Of a stretch of DNA of 64,000 nucleotides, positions 7,853 to 17,209 are shown piece by piece; the stretch's first letter is position 1; every line of letters begins with the position of its first letter. The stretch is taken from contig NZ_BPQE01000004.1 in NCBI RefSeq assembly GCF_022179085.1, positions 62,001 through 126,000 of the forward strand. Reading direction: 5' to 3'. Both the position numbers and the translations under genes were made by a program. This DNA comes from Methylobacterium aerolatum (GTDB lineage Bacteria; Pseudomonadota; Alphaproteobacteria; Rhizobiales; Beijerinckiaceae). A model generated the notes under the pieces. That model ran no database searches. It was not told where the DNA came from and worked only from the letters and a program-made list of their open reading frames with translations.

Positions 7853-9058
7853 TCAAGCCGGGGGCGTCCATCCGTAGACCCAGGCGTAGCGCTCGCGCAT
7901 CCCGTCCGGACCGAGGCGGCGCATGACCGCGTTGCGGGCGAGCCCCACGAGGGCGCCCGCGTGGTAGGTGCGGCCGTTCGCGCGGGCGGCCCGCTGGACT
8001 TGGCGGACGCGCTGCGCCCGCGCCTCCGCATAGGTGGCGAGGGCCGTGGGCACGTCGTCTCCTCCGGACAGGCACCGGGTGAGCACGGCGGCATCCTCGA
8101 TCGCCAGGGCGGCGCCCTGGGCGAGGTAGGGCAGGACGGGATGGCCCGCATCGCCGAGGAGAGCCAGGCGGCCCCGGGCCAGGGGGCGCGCCGCCGGCCG
8201 GTCGGCGAGGGACCAGACCAGCCAGGAATCGGGCAGGTTCAGCAACTCGCGCAGGGGACCCGCGCAGGCGCGGAAATGCGCGCGCAGCACCGCCGGCTCA
8301 CCGAGGCGGCCCCAGCCCTTGTCGCCCACCGCCTCCGGGACGATCGCGACGACGTTGAGCAGGCTCCCGCCCCGGACGGGATAGTGCACCACATGCCGCC
8401 CCCGCCCGAGCCAGAGGCCCGTCGCCTCGCCCGCGAAGGCCTCCGGCACGGCCTCGCGGGGGAGGAGCGCCCGCCACGCGGCGGCGCGGCCGGGGCGCAG
8501 CGGCGCCTCGTCGAGATGGCGGCGCAGGTGCGAGCGCAGCCCGTCCGCGCCGATCACGAGGTCGAAGCCCATCTCCTGGTGGCCCGCGCCGACCTCGGCG
8601 GTGAGCGTCGCCCGCTCCGGCCCCTCGGCGAGGCCGGTGACGGAGCGCCCCATGAGGAGGCGGATGCCCTGGCGCCCGCGCACTGCGTCGAGGAGCACGG
8701 TCTGGAGGTCGGCCCGGTGGATTACGTAGTAGGGGGCGCCGAACCGCTCCCGCGCCGTCTGCCCTAGTGTCACGCCGCCGATGCGGCGGCCGGTCTCCAG
8801 GGCACGGACCTCGACGCCCGGCGGCTCGCTCGCCGCCCGGCGCAGGGGCGCCGACAGGCCGAGGCCCGCCAGCACCCGGCTGGCGTTCGGCGAGAGTTGG
8901 ATGCCCGCGCCGACCTCGCTGAACCCCGTCCGCCGCTCCAGCAGCGTCACCGCGTGGCCCGCCGCGTGGAGGGCCAGGGCCGCCGTCAGGCCGCCGATCC
9001 CGGCGCCGACGATCCCGATGGTGAGGGACGGGCCCGGGGGAACCGAATCGGGGGGCAA
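7853..9058 (-). CDS. FAD-dependent aromatic monooxygenase (salicylate hydroxylase-like)
   Basis: The protein of about 401 residues is a class A flavoprotein hydroxylase. It has the FAD-binding GxGxxG motif (GIVGAGIGGLTAALALH) near the N-terminus, the DG motif VIGADGLRSHLRR in the middle, and LALLGDAGHPVLPYLAQGA for FAD ribityl binding. Such enzymes use NAD(P)H and O2 to hydroxylate aromatic acids such as salicylate or 3-hydroxybenzoate; the substrate is not evident. No ATG precedes the Rossmann strand closely. TTG at 9058 is proposed, 17 bases after the zf-CHCC gene, and the two are likely cotranscribed. Confidence 0.85.
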   Translation of the reverse strand: MPPDSVPPGPSLTIGIVGAGIGGLTAALALHAAGHAVTLLERRTGFSEVGAGIQLSPNASRVLAGLGLSAPLRRAASEPPGVEVRALETGRRIGGVTLGQTARERFGAPYYVIHRADLQTVLLDAVRGRQGIRLLMGRSVTGLAEGPERATLTAEVGAGHQEMGFDLVIGADGLRSHLRRHLDEAPLRPGRAAAWRALLPREAVPEAFAGEATGLWLGRGRHVVHYPVRGGSLLNVVAIVPEAVGDKGWGRLGEPAVLRAHFRACAGPLRELLNLPDSWLVWSLADRPAARPLARGRLALLGDAGHPVLPYLAQGAALAIEDAAVLTRCLSGGDDVPTALATYAEARAQRVRQVQRAARANGRTYHAGALVGLARNAVMRRLGPDGMRERYAWVYGWTPPA

Positions 9059-9074
9059 GGCTGCTGGCGCCGCC

Positions 9075-9332
9075 TCAGGCCGCGGCCGCGGGGGTGTCGT
9101 CGTGCCAGACGCACTCGGCCGGCTCGGCCGCGCCCGCCGCCAGCGTCGGCGCGTAGCGGTAGAGCGTCGAGCAGTACTGGCAGATGATCTCGGATTCCGC
9201 GCCCATGTCGAGGAAGACGTGCGGATGGTCGAACGGCGGCAGCGCGCCGATGCACATGAACTCCTTCGCGCCCACGGAAATCGCGGGGACGCCGGGTTCG
9301 TTGTGAAAATGCGGTACCGACTTGCCAGCCAT
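9075..9332 (-). CDS. Zinc-finger CHCC domain protein
   Basis: An 85-residue protein with the zf-CHCC arrangement: HPHVFLDMG followed by the knuckle IICQYCSTLYRY. The family includes the small NDUFS6-like zinc proteins of alphaproteobacteria, relatives of a mitochondrial complex I accessory subunit. ATG 9332 is chosen because MAGKSVPHFHNEPG begins the conserved region and an AGG-containing ribosome-binding site lies just upstream. It sits immediately upstream of the flavin monooxygenase gene and is divergent from map. Confidence 0.85.
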   Translation of the reverse strand: MAGKSVPHFHNEPGVPAISVGAKEFMCIGALPPFDHPHVFLDMGAESEIICQYCSTLYRYAPTLAAGAAEPAECVWHDDTPAAAA

Positions 9333-9569
9333 CCGGACCTCGCCTGCCCCGGACGCGGGGCATGTCCGCCGCAGCTTATGCCGCCCCGCCCCCCGGACGC
9401 GCAAGGGGGAGGCGCGAAGGGGGAGCGCAAAGGGGGAGCCGCCGGAGATACCCGCTCACCGCACATGGCCTCGCGCGGGAAACGCCGGGGAAGGCCGCTT
9501 GGCCTGCCGACGCGGGCGCCGTACATAGGCGGAAAGGCCGAGATCCCTCAGACCCGTCAAGACGTCCCG

Positions 9570-10397
9570 ATGATGCAGCAGGAACAGGCGAGCGCCCAGG
9601 CGCGTCGCGCGCCCGAGCCGCCGATCCACGGCCCCGAGGATTTCGCCGGCATGCGCCGGGCGGGCCGCCTCACGGCCGAGGCCCTCGACCTCCTGATGGA
9701 GGCGACCCAGCCCGGCGTCACCACCGAGGCCCTCGACAAGCTCGCCTACGAGTTCGCCATGGACCACGGGGCCTATCCGGCCTCCCTGCTCTATCGCGGG
9801 TACCCGAAGTCGATCTGCACCTCGATCAACCACGTGGTCTGCCACGGCATCCCGAACGACAAGCCGCTGCGCGAGGGCGACATCGTCAACCTCGACATCT
9901 GCCTGATCCTCGACGGCTGGCACGGCGATTCGAGCCGCATGGCCTATGTCGGGGAGGTGCCGCGCAAGGCGCAGCGCCTGTGCGAGATCACCTACGAGGC
10001 CCTGATGCGCGGCATCGCGGCGGTGCGTCCCGGCGGCTCCACCAACGACATCGGCCGCGCGATCCAGACCTTCGCGGAAGCGGAGCGGTGCTCCGTGGTG
10101 CGCGACTTCTGCGGCCACGGCCTCGGCCGGATCTATCACGACGCGCCGACGATCCTGCACTACGTCGAGGCGAGCTACGACGTGCCGCTCAAGCCCGGCC
10201 AGTTCTTCACCATCGAGCCGATGATCAACCTCGGCCGCCCGGCGGTGAAGGTGCTGGGCGACGGCTGGACCGCGGTGACCCGCGACCGCTCCCTCTCCGC
10301 GCAGTTCGAGCACACCGTCGCCGTCACCGAGACGGGCGTGGAGATCTTCACGGCCTCGCCGAAGGGGCTTCACCAGCCGGTCAACCCGGCCGCCTGA
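9570..10397 (+). CDS. map: Type I methionine aminopeptidase
   Basis: This 275-residue cytosolic metalloprotease removes the initiator Met from nascent proteins. All five metal ligands can be seen: two Asp in [16 protein letters not shown], His in [11 protein letters not shown], Glu in FTIEPMI, and Glu in the following FEHTVAVTE-type segment. Two adjacent ATGs (9570 and 9573) are possible starts. The N-terminal 25 residues are variable. It is followed after 13 bases by radC, so the two are probably in one operon. Confidence 0.97.
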   Translation: MMQQEQASAQARRAPEPPIHGPEDFAGMRRAGRLTAEALDLLMEATQPGVTTEALDKLAYEFAMDHGAYPASLLYRGYPKSICTSINHVVCHGIPNDKPLREGDIVNLDICLILDGWHGDSSRMAYVGEVPRKAQRLCEITYEALMRGIAAVRPGGSTNDIGRAIQTFAEAERCSVVRDFCGHGLGRIYHDAPTILHYVEASYDVPLKPGQFFTIEPMINLGRPAVKVLGDGWTAVTRDRSLSAQFEHTVAVTETGVEIFTASPKGLHQPVNPAA

Positions 10398-10410
10398 GGC
10401 CGCCCCGCCC

Positions 10411-11154
10411 GTGGCCCGCAAGCCCGCCACCCCCGCGCCGGGGTTCTCTGACGGCGCGGTGCAGGCTCCGCTGCCGAAGGAGGAGCCGCACTATCTCGGC
10501 CACCGCGACCGTCTCCGCGAAAAATTCGCCGAGATCGGCGGCGAGGGCCTGCCGGATTACGAGGTGCTGGAACTGCTGCTGTTCCGGGCGATCCCCCGGC
10601 GGGACGTGAAGCCGCTGGCCAAGGCGCTGATCCGCCGCTTCGGCAGCCTCGCCGAGGTGCTGGCCGCCGAGCCCGCCCGCCTCCGGGAGATCGAGGGGAT
10701 CGGCCCGGGGGTCGTCTCGGACCTGAAGCTGGTGGAGGTTGCGGGCCGCCGTCTGGCCAGGGGCGACCTCCGAGAACGCGATGTCATCGCCTCTTGGAGC
10801 GCCCTGTCGGATTACCTGCGCGCCACCATGGCCTTCGCGCCCCGGGAGGAGTTCCGCATCCTCTTCCTCGACAAGCGCAACCACCTCATCGCCGACGAGG
10901 TGCAGGGCCGGGGCACCGTCGATCACACGCCGGTCTATCCCCGGGAGGTCGCCCGCCGGGCCCTGGAACTCTCGGCCACCGCGATCATCCTCGCGCACAA
11001 CCATCCGTCCGGCGATCCGGCGCCCTCCTCCGCCGACATCGCCATGACCCGCGAGATCGTCGCCGCCCTCGCGCCCCTGCGGATCGTGGTGCACGATCAC
11101 GTCATTCTCGGGCGTAACGGTCATGCCAGCCTGAAAGGTCTCAAGCTGCTCTGA
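10411..11154 (+). CDS. radC: RadC family protein (MPN/JAB metalloprotease fold)
   Basis: A 247-residue protein with a helix-hairpin-helix region ([18 protein letters not shown]) followed by a JAB/MPN domain. The metal motif [14 protein letters not shown] is intact. Despite its name the family has no proven role in recombinational repair in most bacteria. The gene starts with GTG at 10411, just after map, and most likely depends on map transcription. Confidence 0.95.
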   Translation: MARKPATPAPGFSDGAVQAPLPKEEPHYLGHRDRLREKFAEIGGEGLPDYEVLELLLFRAIPRRDVKPLAKALIRRFGSLAEVLAAEPARLREIEGIGPGVVSDLKLVEVAGRRLARGDLRERDVIASWSALSDYLRATMAFAPREEFRILFLDKRNHLIADEVQGRGTVDHTPVYPREVARRALELSATAIILAHNHPSGDPAPSSADIAMTREIVAALAPLRIVVHDHVILGRNGHASLKGLKLL

Positions 11155-11254
11155 GGCCCCCTCCCCCTGGCAACGGGGCGAGAGGCCGCTACGCTAGGAC
11201 TCAATGGCGCGCCTCTTGCCTCTCCAAGCGGTGGCGTATGGGGGAGTGAACAGC

Positions 11255-12694
11255 ATGGCGGTGGCGGCCTTCGACGAAATGAACGGCTTGGTCGACGGCG
11301 CGCCCGATCCCGCGACCCTCCGTGAGGCCTATGCCCGGCTCAAGACCTGGCTGGACACCACCCCGCCCGAGCATTTCAACACCCGCCGCAGCCAAGCCGA
11401 ACTGCTCTTCCGCCGCATCGGCATCACCTTCGCCGTCTACGGCGACACGGAATCCACCGAGCGGCTGATCCCCTTCGACATCATCCCCCGGGTCATCACC
11501 CGGCCGGAATGGGACTTCCTGGAGGCCGGGTTGAAGCAGCGCGTCACGGCGCTGAACCTGTTCCTCAAGGACGTCTACGGCGCGCAGGAATGCATCAAGG
11601 CCGGCATCATCCCCGCCGACCTCGTCTACAAGAACGCCCATTACCGCATGGAGATGCGCAACTTCCGGGTGCCGCACGACCTCTACGTGCACGTGGCCGG
11701 CATCGACATCGTCCGCACCGGCGAAAAGGACTTCTTCGTCCTGGAGGACAACGCCCGGATCCCCTCGGGCGTCTCCTACATGCTCGAGAACCGCGAGGTG
11801 ATGCTGCGGCTCTTCCCGGATCTGTTCTCGAAGCACCGGGTCGCGCCCGTCGAGAATTATCCCGACGCGTTGCTGGCGACGCTGCGAAGCCTCGCCCCGG
11901 CCTCCGCCACCCGCGATCCGACCGTGGTGCTGCTCACCCCCGGCCGCTACAACTCGGCCTTCTACGAGCACTCGTTCCTGGCCGACAAGCTCGGCGTCGA
12001 GCTGGTGGAGGCCTCGGACCTCTTCACCAAGGACGACGTGGTCTACATGCGGACCACGGAGGGGCCGCGGAAGGTGGACGTGATCTACCGCCGCCTCGAC
12101 GACGACTTCCTCGATCCCCTGGTCTTCCGCCCCGATTCGGTGCTGGGCGTGCCGGGCATCATGAATGCCTACGAACGAGGCTCCGTGACGCTCGCCAACG
12201 CGGTCGGCACCGGCATCTCGGACGATAAGGCGGTTTACAGCTATATGCCGGAAATCGTGAAGTTCTTTACCGGCGAAGAGCCGATCCTGCATAATGTTCC
12301 GACCTATCGCTGCCGCGAGAAGGAGGCATTTGCCTACGTGATGGACAATCTGTCCGACCTCGTGGTGAAGGAGGTCAACGGCTCCGGCGGCTACGGCATG
12401 CTGGTCGGACCCCACGCCTCGAAGCGCGAGATCGACGACTTCGCCAAGAAGCTGCGCCATGCGCCCGACGGGTTCATCGCCCAGCCGACGCTCTCGCTGT
12501 CCACCTGCCCCACCTTCGTCGCCTCGGGCGTCGCCCCCCGCCACGTCGACCTGCGGCCGTTCGTGCTATGCGGGGCGGACGAGATCCGGATCGTGCCCGG
12601 TGGCCTGACCCGCGTCGCGCTCAAGGAGGGGTCCCTCGTCGTGAATTCGAGCCAGGGCGGCGGGACCAAGGACACTTGGGTGCTCGACGCCTGA
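11255..12694 (+). CDS. Circularly permuted type 2 ATP-grasp protein
   Basis: This 479-residue protein belongs to the circularly permuted ATP-grasp family (formerly DUF404/DUF407). Segments such as RRIGITFAVYGD, FFVLEDNARIPSGVSYMLENR and VVKEVNGSGGYGMLVGP are characteristic. ATP-grasp enzymes ligate carboxylates to amines through acyl-phosphates, and this subgroup is predicted to make peptide-like bonds on an unknown substrate. ATG 11255 has a GGGGAG ribosome-binding site at 11241-11246. It is the first gene of a four-gene same-strand cluster with alpha-E, transglutaminase-like and Anbu genes. Confidence 0.93.
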   Translation: MAVAAFDEMNGLVDGAPDPATLREAYARLKTWLDTTPPEHFNTRRSQAELLFRRIGITFAVYGDTESTERLIPFDIIPRVITRPEWDFLEAGLKQRVTALNLFLKDVYGAQECIKAGIIPADLVYKNAHYRMEMRNFRVPHDLYVHVAGIDIVRTGEKDFFVLEDNARIPSGVSYMLENREVMLRLFPDLFSKHRVAPVENYPDALLATLRSLAPASATRDPTVVLLTPGRYNSAFYEHSFLADKLGVELVEASDLFTKDDVVYMRTTEGPRKVDVIYRRLDDDFLDPLVFRPDSVLGVPGIMNAYERGSVTLANAVGTGISDDKAVYSYMPEIVKFFTGEEPILHNVPTYRCREKEAFAYVMDNLSDLVVKEVNGSGGYGMLVGPHASKREIDDFAKKLRHAPDGFIAQPTLSLSTCPTFVASGVAPRHVDLRPFVLCGADEIRIVPGGLTRVALKEGSLVVNSSQGGGTKDTWVLDA

Positions 12695-12764
12695 ACCCCC
12701 GCCGCCGCGACCCTCCGCCAAACCTTCTGCGACGGCCTCCGGGCCGGGACGATCGAGCCGGACA

Positions 12765-13712
12765 ATGCTTTCCAGGACCGCCGACAACCTCTACTGGCTC
12801 TCGCGCTACGTCGAGCGCGCCGACTTCGTGGCGCGCATCCTCGACGCCGCGCACCGCCTCGCCGCCCTCCCCTCCAGCTACGGCGGGGGCGAGACCAACG
12901 AGTGGGAATCCGCCCTGGCCTCGGCCGGCGACCCGGCCCTGTTCAAGCCGCATTACAGCGTCGTGAACGCCGACACGGTGTGCGACTTCCTCGCCTTCAG
13001 CCCGCACAATCCGTCCTCGATCCGCTCCTGCATCGAGGCGGCCCGCGAGAGCGCCCGCTCGGTGCGCACCGCCCTCACCACGGAGATGTGGGACGCGATC
13101 AACGGAGCGTGGCTCGAACTGCGCGGCTATGCCGGGCGCGACCTGAACCGCGACGAGTTCGGCCGCTTCCTCGATTGGGTGAAAACCGTCTCGCTGACCT
13201 ACGACGGCTCGGCCTTCCGCACGATGCTGCGCAACGACGCCTTCTGGTTTACGCGGCTGGGCACCGCGATCGAGCGGGCGGACAACACCGCCCGCATCCT
13301 CGACGTGAAGTACCAGATCCTGCTGCCGCACGACGAGAAGATCGGCGGCAGCCTCGACTACTTCCAGTGGACCACGATCCTGCGCGAGGTCTCGGCGCTC
13401 ACGGCCTATCACTGGGTCTACCGGGAAAGCGTGAAGCCGCTGCTGGTGGCCGACCTCTTGATCCTCAACAAGCAGATGCCCCGCTCCTTCGCCAACTGCT
13501 ACGGCGTGATCGTCGAGTATCTCGACCTCATCGCCGACGCCTACGGGCGGCGGGGGCCGAGCCAGCGGCTGGCGGGCAACATGCTGGCGAAGCTCGAGAG
13601 CGACGACATCGACCGGATCTTCGCAGCCGGCCTCCACGAGTACGTCGAATCGTTCATCGCGCAGAACAACGGGGTGGGCGAAGCCATCGCCAAGCAGTAT
13701 CTCGTCGGCTGA
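12765..13712 (+). CDS. Alpha-E domain protein
   Basis: This 315-residue, helix-rich protein shows the family start SRTADNLYWLSRYVERAD and repeated ERADNTARILD-type Arg/Asp/Glu segments. The biochemical activity is unknown. Alpha-E genes are almost always next to permuted ATP-grasp genes, sometimes fused, which suggests an accessory or substrate-handling role. It lies 70 bases after the ATP-grasp gene and 54 bases before the transglutaminase-like gene. Confidence 0.92.
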   Translation: MLSRTADNLYWLSRYVERADFVARILDAAHRLAALPSSYGGGETNEWESALASAGDPALFKPHYSVVNADTVCDFLAFSPHNPSSIRSCIEAARESARSVRTALTTEMWDAINGAWLELRGYAGRDLNRDEFGRFLDWVKTVSLTYDGSAFRTMLRNDAFWFTRLGTAIERADNTARILDVKYQILLPHDEKIGGSLDYFQWTTILREVSALTAYHWVYRESVKPLLVADLLILNKQMPRSFANCYGVIVEYLDLIADAYGRRGPSQRLAGNMLAKLESDDIDRIFAAGLHEYVESFIAQNNGVGEAIAKQYLVG

Positions 13713-13766
13713 TTTCGACGGGACGGGCACCGGAACGACGGGCAACGAGACGGGCGGGAAACGCGC

Positions 13767-14591
13767 ATGCGCATCCGCGTGGTCCACGAGACCAGCTACA
13801 CCTACGAGCAGCCGGCACGGGGTCTGATCCAGATCCTGCGGCTCACGCCGCGCGACCATGACGGGCAATATGTCCGCAAGTGGCGGATCGACACCTCCGT
13901 CGACGGGCGGCTGACCGCCCGCGAGGACGGGTTCGGCAACATCGTCCATTGGTTCACGCCGGACGAGCCCGCCGAGGCCCTGGCGATCCGCGTCACCGGC
14001 GAGGCCGACACCGACGACAATGCCGGCGTCGTGCGCGGTGCGGTGGAGCGGCTGCCCAACCTGTTCTACCTCCGCGAGACGGATTTCTGCGTGGCGAGCC
14101 CGGAACTGCACGCCTTGGCCCACGACGCGGCCGATGCTGCGGCCGATACGCTCACCGCCCTCCACCGGCTCATGGAAGCGGTGAACGGTGCCGTGCGCTT
14201 CGAGCCCGGCCCGGCCACCGCCGCCGTCCCCGCCGCCAAGGCGCTGGCGGCCGCCTGCGGCAATTCGCAGGACATCGCCCACGTCTTCATCGCGGGCGCC
14301 CGCCACCTCGACATCCCGGCCCGCTACGTCGCAGGCTACCGCGCCCGGGAGGACGGCGAGGCCGAGGTGGAGGCGCCGCACGGCTGGGCCGAGGCCTACG
14401 TGCCCGATCTCGGCTGGGTCGCCTTCGACGCCGTCCACTCGCTCAGCCCCTCGGAGGGCTACATCCGCCTCGCCATGGGCCTCGACTATTTCGGCGCCGC
14501 GCCGATCCGCGGGAGCCGCGTGGGCGGCGGGACCGAGACGCTGGACGTGAAGCTCCGGGTCGAGCAAGGCAAGGCGGCGGTTCAATGCTGA
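13767..14591 (+). CDS. Transglutaminase-like protein with Ser at the catalytic Cys site
   Basis: The 274-residue protein has an N-terminal beta domain (MRIRVVHETSYTYEQPARG) and a transglutaminase-core fold. The normal Cys-His-Asp triad is altered. The segment ACGNSQDIAHVFIAGARHLD places Ser167 where family members have Cys before Gln-Asp, and the nearest Cys is Cys164. His205 (in APHGWAEAYVPDLGW) and Asp221 are kept. It may be a weak or inactive peptidase or acyltransferase, or a binding subunit. It is part of the ATP-grasp/alpha-E/Anbu cluster, 28 bases before Anbu. Confidence 0.88.
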   Translation: MRIRVVHETSYTYEQPARGLIQILRLTPRDHDGQYVRKWRIDTSVDGRLTAREDGFGNIVHWFTPDEPAEALAIRVTGEADTDDNAGVVRGAVERLPNLFYLRETDFCVASPELHALAHDAADAAADTLTALHRLMEAVNGAVRFEPGPATAAVPAAKALAAACGNSQDIAHVFIAGARHLDIPARYVAGYRAREDGEAEVEAPHGWAEAYVPDLGWVAFDAVHSLSPSEGYIRLAMGLDYFGAAPIRGSRVGGGTETLDVKLRVEQGKAAVQC

Positions 14592-14619
14592 ACGCTCCCC
14601 ATCCCGGAAAAGTCGTCCC

Positions 14620-15366
14620 ATGACCTACTGTGTCGGCGTCCTTGTCGAGGACGGCCTCGTGATGGTCGCCGATACCCGCACCAATGCGGGGCTCGACGAC
14701 ATCTCCACCTACCGCAAGCTGCACCACTTCAACGTGCCGGGCGAGCGGGTGATGATGCTGGCCTCGGCCGGCAACCTCTCGGTCACACAATCGGTGCTGA
14801 GCCTGCTGCAGGAGGGGGTTCCCGGCGACGAGGGGGAGCCGCCCCAGCGCCTCATCGAGGCGCCGACCATGTTCCAGGCCGCGCAACTGATCGGCCGGGC
14901 CATCCGCCGGGTGCGGACCATCGAGCAGAAGGGGTTCGAGGCGGCGAGCATCCGGTTCTCGATCTCGCTGCTGTTCGGCGGCCAGATCGGCGACGAGCCG
15001 ATGCGGCTGTTCCTGATCTACTCGGCGGGCAACTTCATCGAGTGCAGCACCGATGCGCCCTTCCTGCAGATCGGCGAGCACAAATACGGCAAGCCGATCC
15101 TCGACCGCGCGGTGAAGTTCCAGACGGACCTTTACGACGCCCTGAAGGTCGGGCTCGTCTCGATGGACTCGACCATGCGCTCGAACCTCGGCGTCGGCCT
15201 GCCCATCGACATCGCGCTGGCCCGCCGCAACGCGCTCAGCCTTGAGGTGAACCACCGCATCGAAGCGGGCGAGGGCTATTTCCACGATCTGCGCGAGCGC
15301 TGGTCGGCGGCTTTGCGGGCGGCCCACCGGGCGATTCCCCGGCCGCCCTACGGGCCTTCGGCGTAG
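14620..15366 (+). CDS. Anbu, proteasome-like NTN hydrolase
   Basis: This 248-residue protein matches Anbu, a bacterial relative of the 20S proteasome beta subunit. The start MTYCVGVLVEDGLVMVADTR exposes Thr2 after Met removal. Asp18 and Lys33 (in TYRKL) complete the Thr/Asp/Lys set known from proteasome subunits, numbered one higher because Met is counted. SAGNLSVTQSVLS is also typical. Anbu assembles into open ring or lock-washer oligomers, and its physiological substrate is unknown. It is last in the ATP-grasp/alpha-E/transglutaminase cluster, which suggests that it processes the product of those genes. Confidence 0.93.
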   Translation: MTYCVGVLVEDGLVMVADTRTNAGLDDISTYRKLHHFNVPGERVMMLASAGNLSVTQSVLSLLQEGVPGDEGEPPQRLIEAPTMFQAAQLIGRAIRRVRTIEQKGFEAASIRFSISLLFGGQIGDEPMRLFLIYSAGNFIECSTDAPFLQIGEHKYGKPILDRAVKFQTDLYDALKVGLVSMDSTMRSNLGVGLPIDIALARRNALSLEVNHRIEAGEGYFHDLRERWSAALRAAHRAIPRPPYGPSA

Positions 15367-15380
15367 CGCGTCGGGAGAAT

Positions 15381-15554
15381 CCCTCCCCCCTCTGCGGGGG
15401 AGGGTGGCCCCCGTCAGGGGGGCGGGAGAGGGGAGCGACGCCACTGGATGAGGCGCTGCCCTCACCATAAGCTCCGCCTTTTCTTGAAGCGTGGTTCCCC
15501 TCTCCCGACCCCCACTTACGTGGGGGCCGCCCTCCCCCGCAGAGGGGGGAGGGA
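15381..15554. repeat. Palindromic repeat family C, copy 2
   Basis: Large inverted repeat with outer arms CCCTCCCCCCTCTGCGGGGG and CGCAGAGGGGGGAGGG, inner arms GGAGGGTGGCCCCCG and GGGAGAGGGGAG with complements. It sits between the convergent ends of Anbu and the thi operon and could end transcription from both sides. The copy at 60951-61110 shares long identical stretches. Confidence 0.85.
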
Positions 15555-15572
15555 GATCGGGTGCGCTCTCGT

Positions 15573-16196
15573 CTAAACGATGCCGCGATCCGCCCAGCCC
15601 GCGAGCAGAGCGCGGGTGGCGCCTTCAGGGTCCTCCCCGTGCATCACCCCACCCATCACCGCGAAGCCCGCCGCCCCGGCTTCGCGGCAGGCGGGCAGCG
15701 TCCCCTCCCCGATCCCGCCCAGCGCCACGACCGGAATGCCGAAGCCCCGCGCGGCGGCGATCGCCTCCGGGCCGAGGGCCGGGCCGTAGCCGGGCTTGCT
15801 GGCGGTGGGGAAGATCGGGCTGAGGGTCACGTAGTCGGCCCCGGCCAAGGCGGCGGCCTCGACCTCCCGCAGGCTGTGGGCCGAGACGCCGAGCAGCACC
15901 CCGCCGAGCCTGTCCCGCACCGGAGAAACCGGGGCGCCGCCGGGCAGGTGTACGCCCCCCGCCCCGAGGATGACGGCAAGGTCGGGATCGCCGCCGACGA
16001 TGAGAAAGCCCTCCGCCGCCCGCACCGTGTCCGCAACCGTTTCGCCGAGGCGGCGGCGCTCGTCGGGGGGCAGGTCCCGGTCGCGGAACCAGATCCAGCG
16101 CCCGCCCCCGGCGATCACCGCCCGGACCGTGGCGGCCAGCGGGCGGGCATGGCCGTGGCGGTCCGTCACCGCCAGCAGCGGCGACGGCAGGCTCAC
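15573..16196 (-). CDS. ThiE/TenI family protein (thiamine phosphate synthase or thiazole tautomerase)
   Basis: The 207-residue TIM-barrel protein has family motifs [34 protein letters not shown] and VVALGGI. In thiamine phosphate synthase the second-strand motif normally has RxK and GVHL is followed by Gly-Gln-x-Asp; here they read FRDR and GVHLPGGAP. These changes are also compatible with TenI, which isomerises the thiazole product of ThiG. GTG at 16196 overlaps the thiG stop (GTGA), so it is translationally coupled and under the upstream TPP riboswitch. Confidence 0.8.
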   Translation of the reverse strand: MSLPSPLLAVTDRHGHARPLAATVRAVIAGGGRWIWFRDRDLPPDERRRLGETVADTVRAAEGFLIVGGDPDLAVILGAGGVHLPGGAPVSPVRDRLGGVLLGVSAHSLREVEAAALAGADYVTLSPIFPTASKPGYGPALGPEAIAAARGFGIPVVALGGIGEGTLPACREAGAAGFAVMGGVMHGEDPEGATRALLAGWADRGIV

Positions 16197-16993
16197 GAGC
16201 CGACGAGGCCGAGTTGCGGGCTGGACGGTTCCGCCCGGCCCCGGCGGGGAATGCGGCCGGCAAGGTAGGCGTCCCGGCCCGCCTCGACGGCCCGGGCCAT
16301 GGCGCGGGCCATGCGCACGGGATCGTCGGCCTTGGCCACGGCGGTGTTCACGAGGCAGGCGGCGGCGCCGAGCTCCATGGCGATCACCGCGTCCGAGGCC
16401 GTGCCGATCCCGGCATCGACGATCACCGGCACGCTCGCCCGGCGGCAGATCAACTCGATGTTGGCCGGGTTGGCGACGCCCATGCCGGAGCCGATCAGCG
16501 AGCCCATCGGCATCACGGCGGCGCAGCCGAGATCCTCCAGGCGGCGGCAGACGATGGGATCGTCGTTGCAATAGGGCAGGACGGTGAAGCCCTCGTCCAC
16601 GAGGTGGCGGCAGGCGTCGATCAGCTCGGCCACGTCCGGGTAAAGCGTCTCCCGGTCGCCGATGACCTCGACCTTGATCCAGGTCGTGTCCAGGGCCTCG
16701 CGGGCGAGTTCGGCGGTCATGATCGCGTCGCGGGCGGTCTCGCAGCCGGCGGTGTTGGGCAGGAAGCGGCGGCCCTTCAGCAGGCTCACCGTGTCGGAGC
16801 CGTGCCCGGCCAGCGACACCCGGCGGATCGAGGCGGTAACCACTTCGGCGTCGGACGCCTCGACGGAGTCGCGCATGATCGCCTGCGTCGGGTAGCCGGC
16901 GGTGCCGAGGAACAGGCGCGAGGACAGGCGCACCCCGGCGATGACCAGGGCGTCGTCGTCCTCGGGACGAACGGGCGTGACTGTGCTGTCCAT
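16193..16993 (-). CDS. thiG: Thiazole synthase
   Basis: This 266-residue TIM-barrel enzyme builds the thiazole phosphate half of thiamine from deoxyxylulose 5-phosphate, dehydroglycine and ThiS thiocarboxylate. The Schiff-base lysine is Lys107 in [26 protein letters not shown] and [14 protein letters not shown] are family signatures. It begins only 3 bases after the thiS stop, and its stop overlaps the ThiE/TenI start. Confidence 0.96.
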   Translation of the reverse strand: MDSTVTPVRPEDDDALVIAGVRLSSRLFLGTAGYPTQAIMRDSVEASDAEVVTASIRRVSLAGHGSDTVSLLKGRRFLPNTAGCETARDAIMTAELAREALDTTWIKVEVIGDRETLYPDVAELIDACRHLVDEGFTVLPYCNDDPIVCRRLEDLGCAAVMPMGSLIGSGMGVANPANIELICRRASVPVIVDAGIGTASDAVIAMELGAAACLVNTAVAKADDPVRMARAMARAVEAGRDAYLAGRIPRRGRAEPSSPQLGLVGS

Positions 16994-16996
16994 GCT

Positions 16997-17209
16997 CTAG
17001 CCTCCCTGCATGGCGCGGACGATCTCGATGCGGTCGCCCGGTGAAATGGCGGTGTCGGCCCACTGCGCCCGGCGCAGGACGCGGCCGTTGAGGGCGATGG
17101 CGATGCCCTGCGGGCTCTCGATCCCGGTCTCCTCCGCCTCGAGGCGGAACAGGGCCTCGACGGTCTCGGCCTCGACCTCGCGGGGTTCGCCGTTGACGAG
17201 AAGCCTCAT
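16997..17209 (-). CDS. thiS: Sulfur carrier protein ThiS
   Basis: A 70-residue ubiquitin-like protein ending in Gly69-Gly70 (AMQGG), the C-terminus that is adenylated and thiocarboxylated to deliver sulfur for the thiazole ring. It starts MRLLVNGEPREVEA, and its ATG at 17209 overlaps the thiO stop codon (ATGA), indicating translational coupling within the thi operon. Confidence 0.94.
   Translation of the reverse strand: MRLLVNGEPREVEAETVEALFRLEAEETGIESPQGIAIALNGRVLRRAQWADTAISPGDRIEIVRAMQGG

Noticed and set aside
12621-14621. Minus-strand 666-codon frame across the alpha-E and transglutaminase genes
   Set aside because: Antisense to two well-supported genes, with no domain.
15381-15554. Insertion sequence remnant
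   Set aside because: No transposase fragment or target-site duplication is visible; the structure is a short non-coding palindrome.
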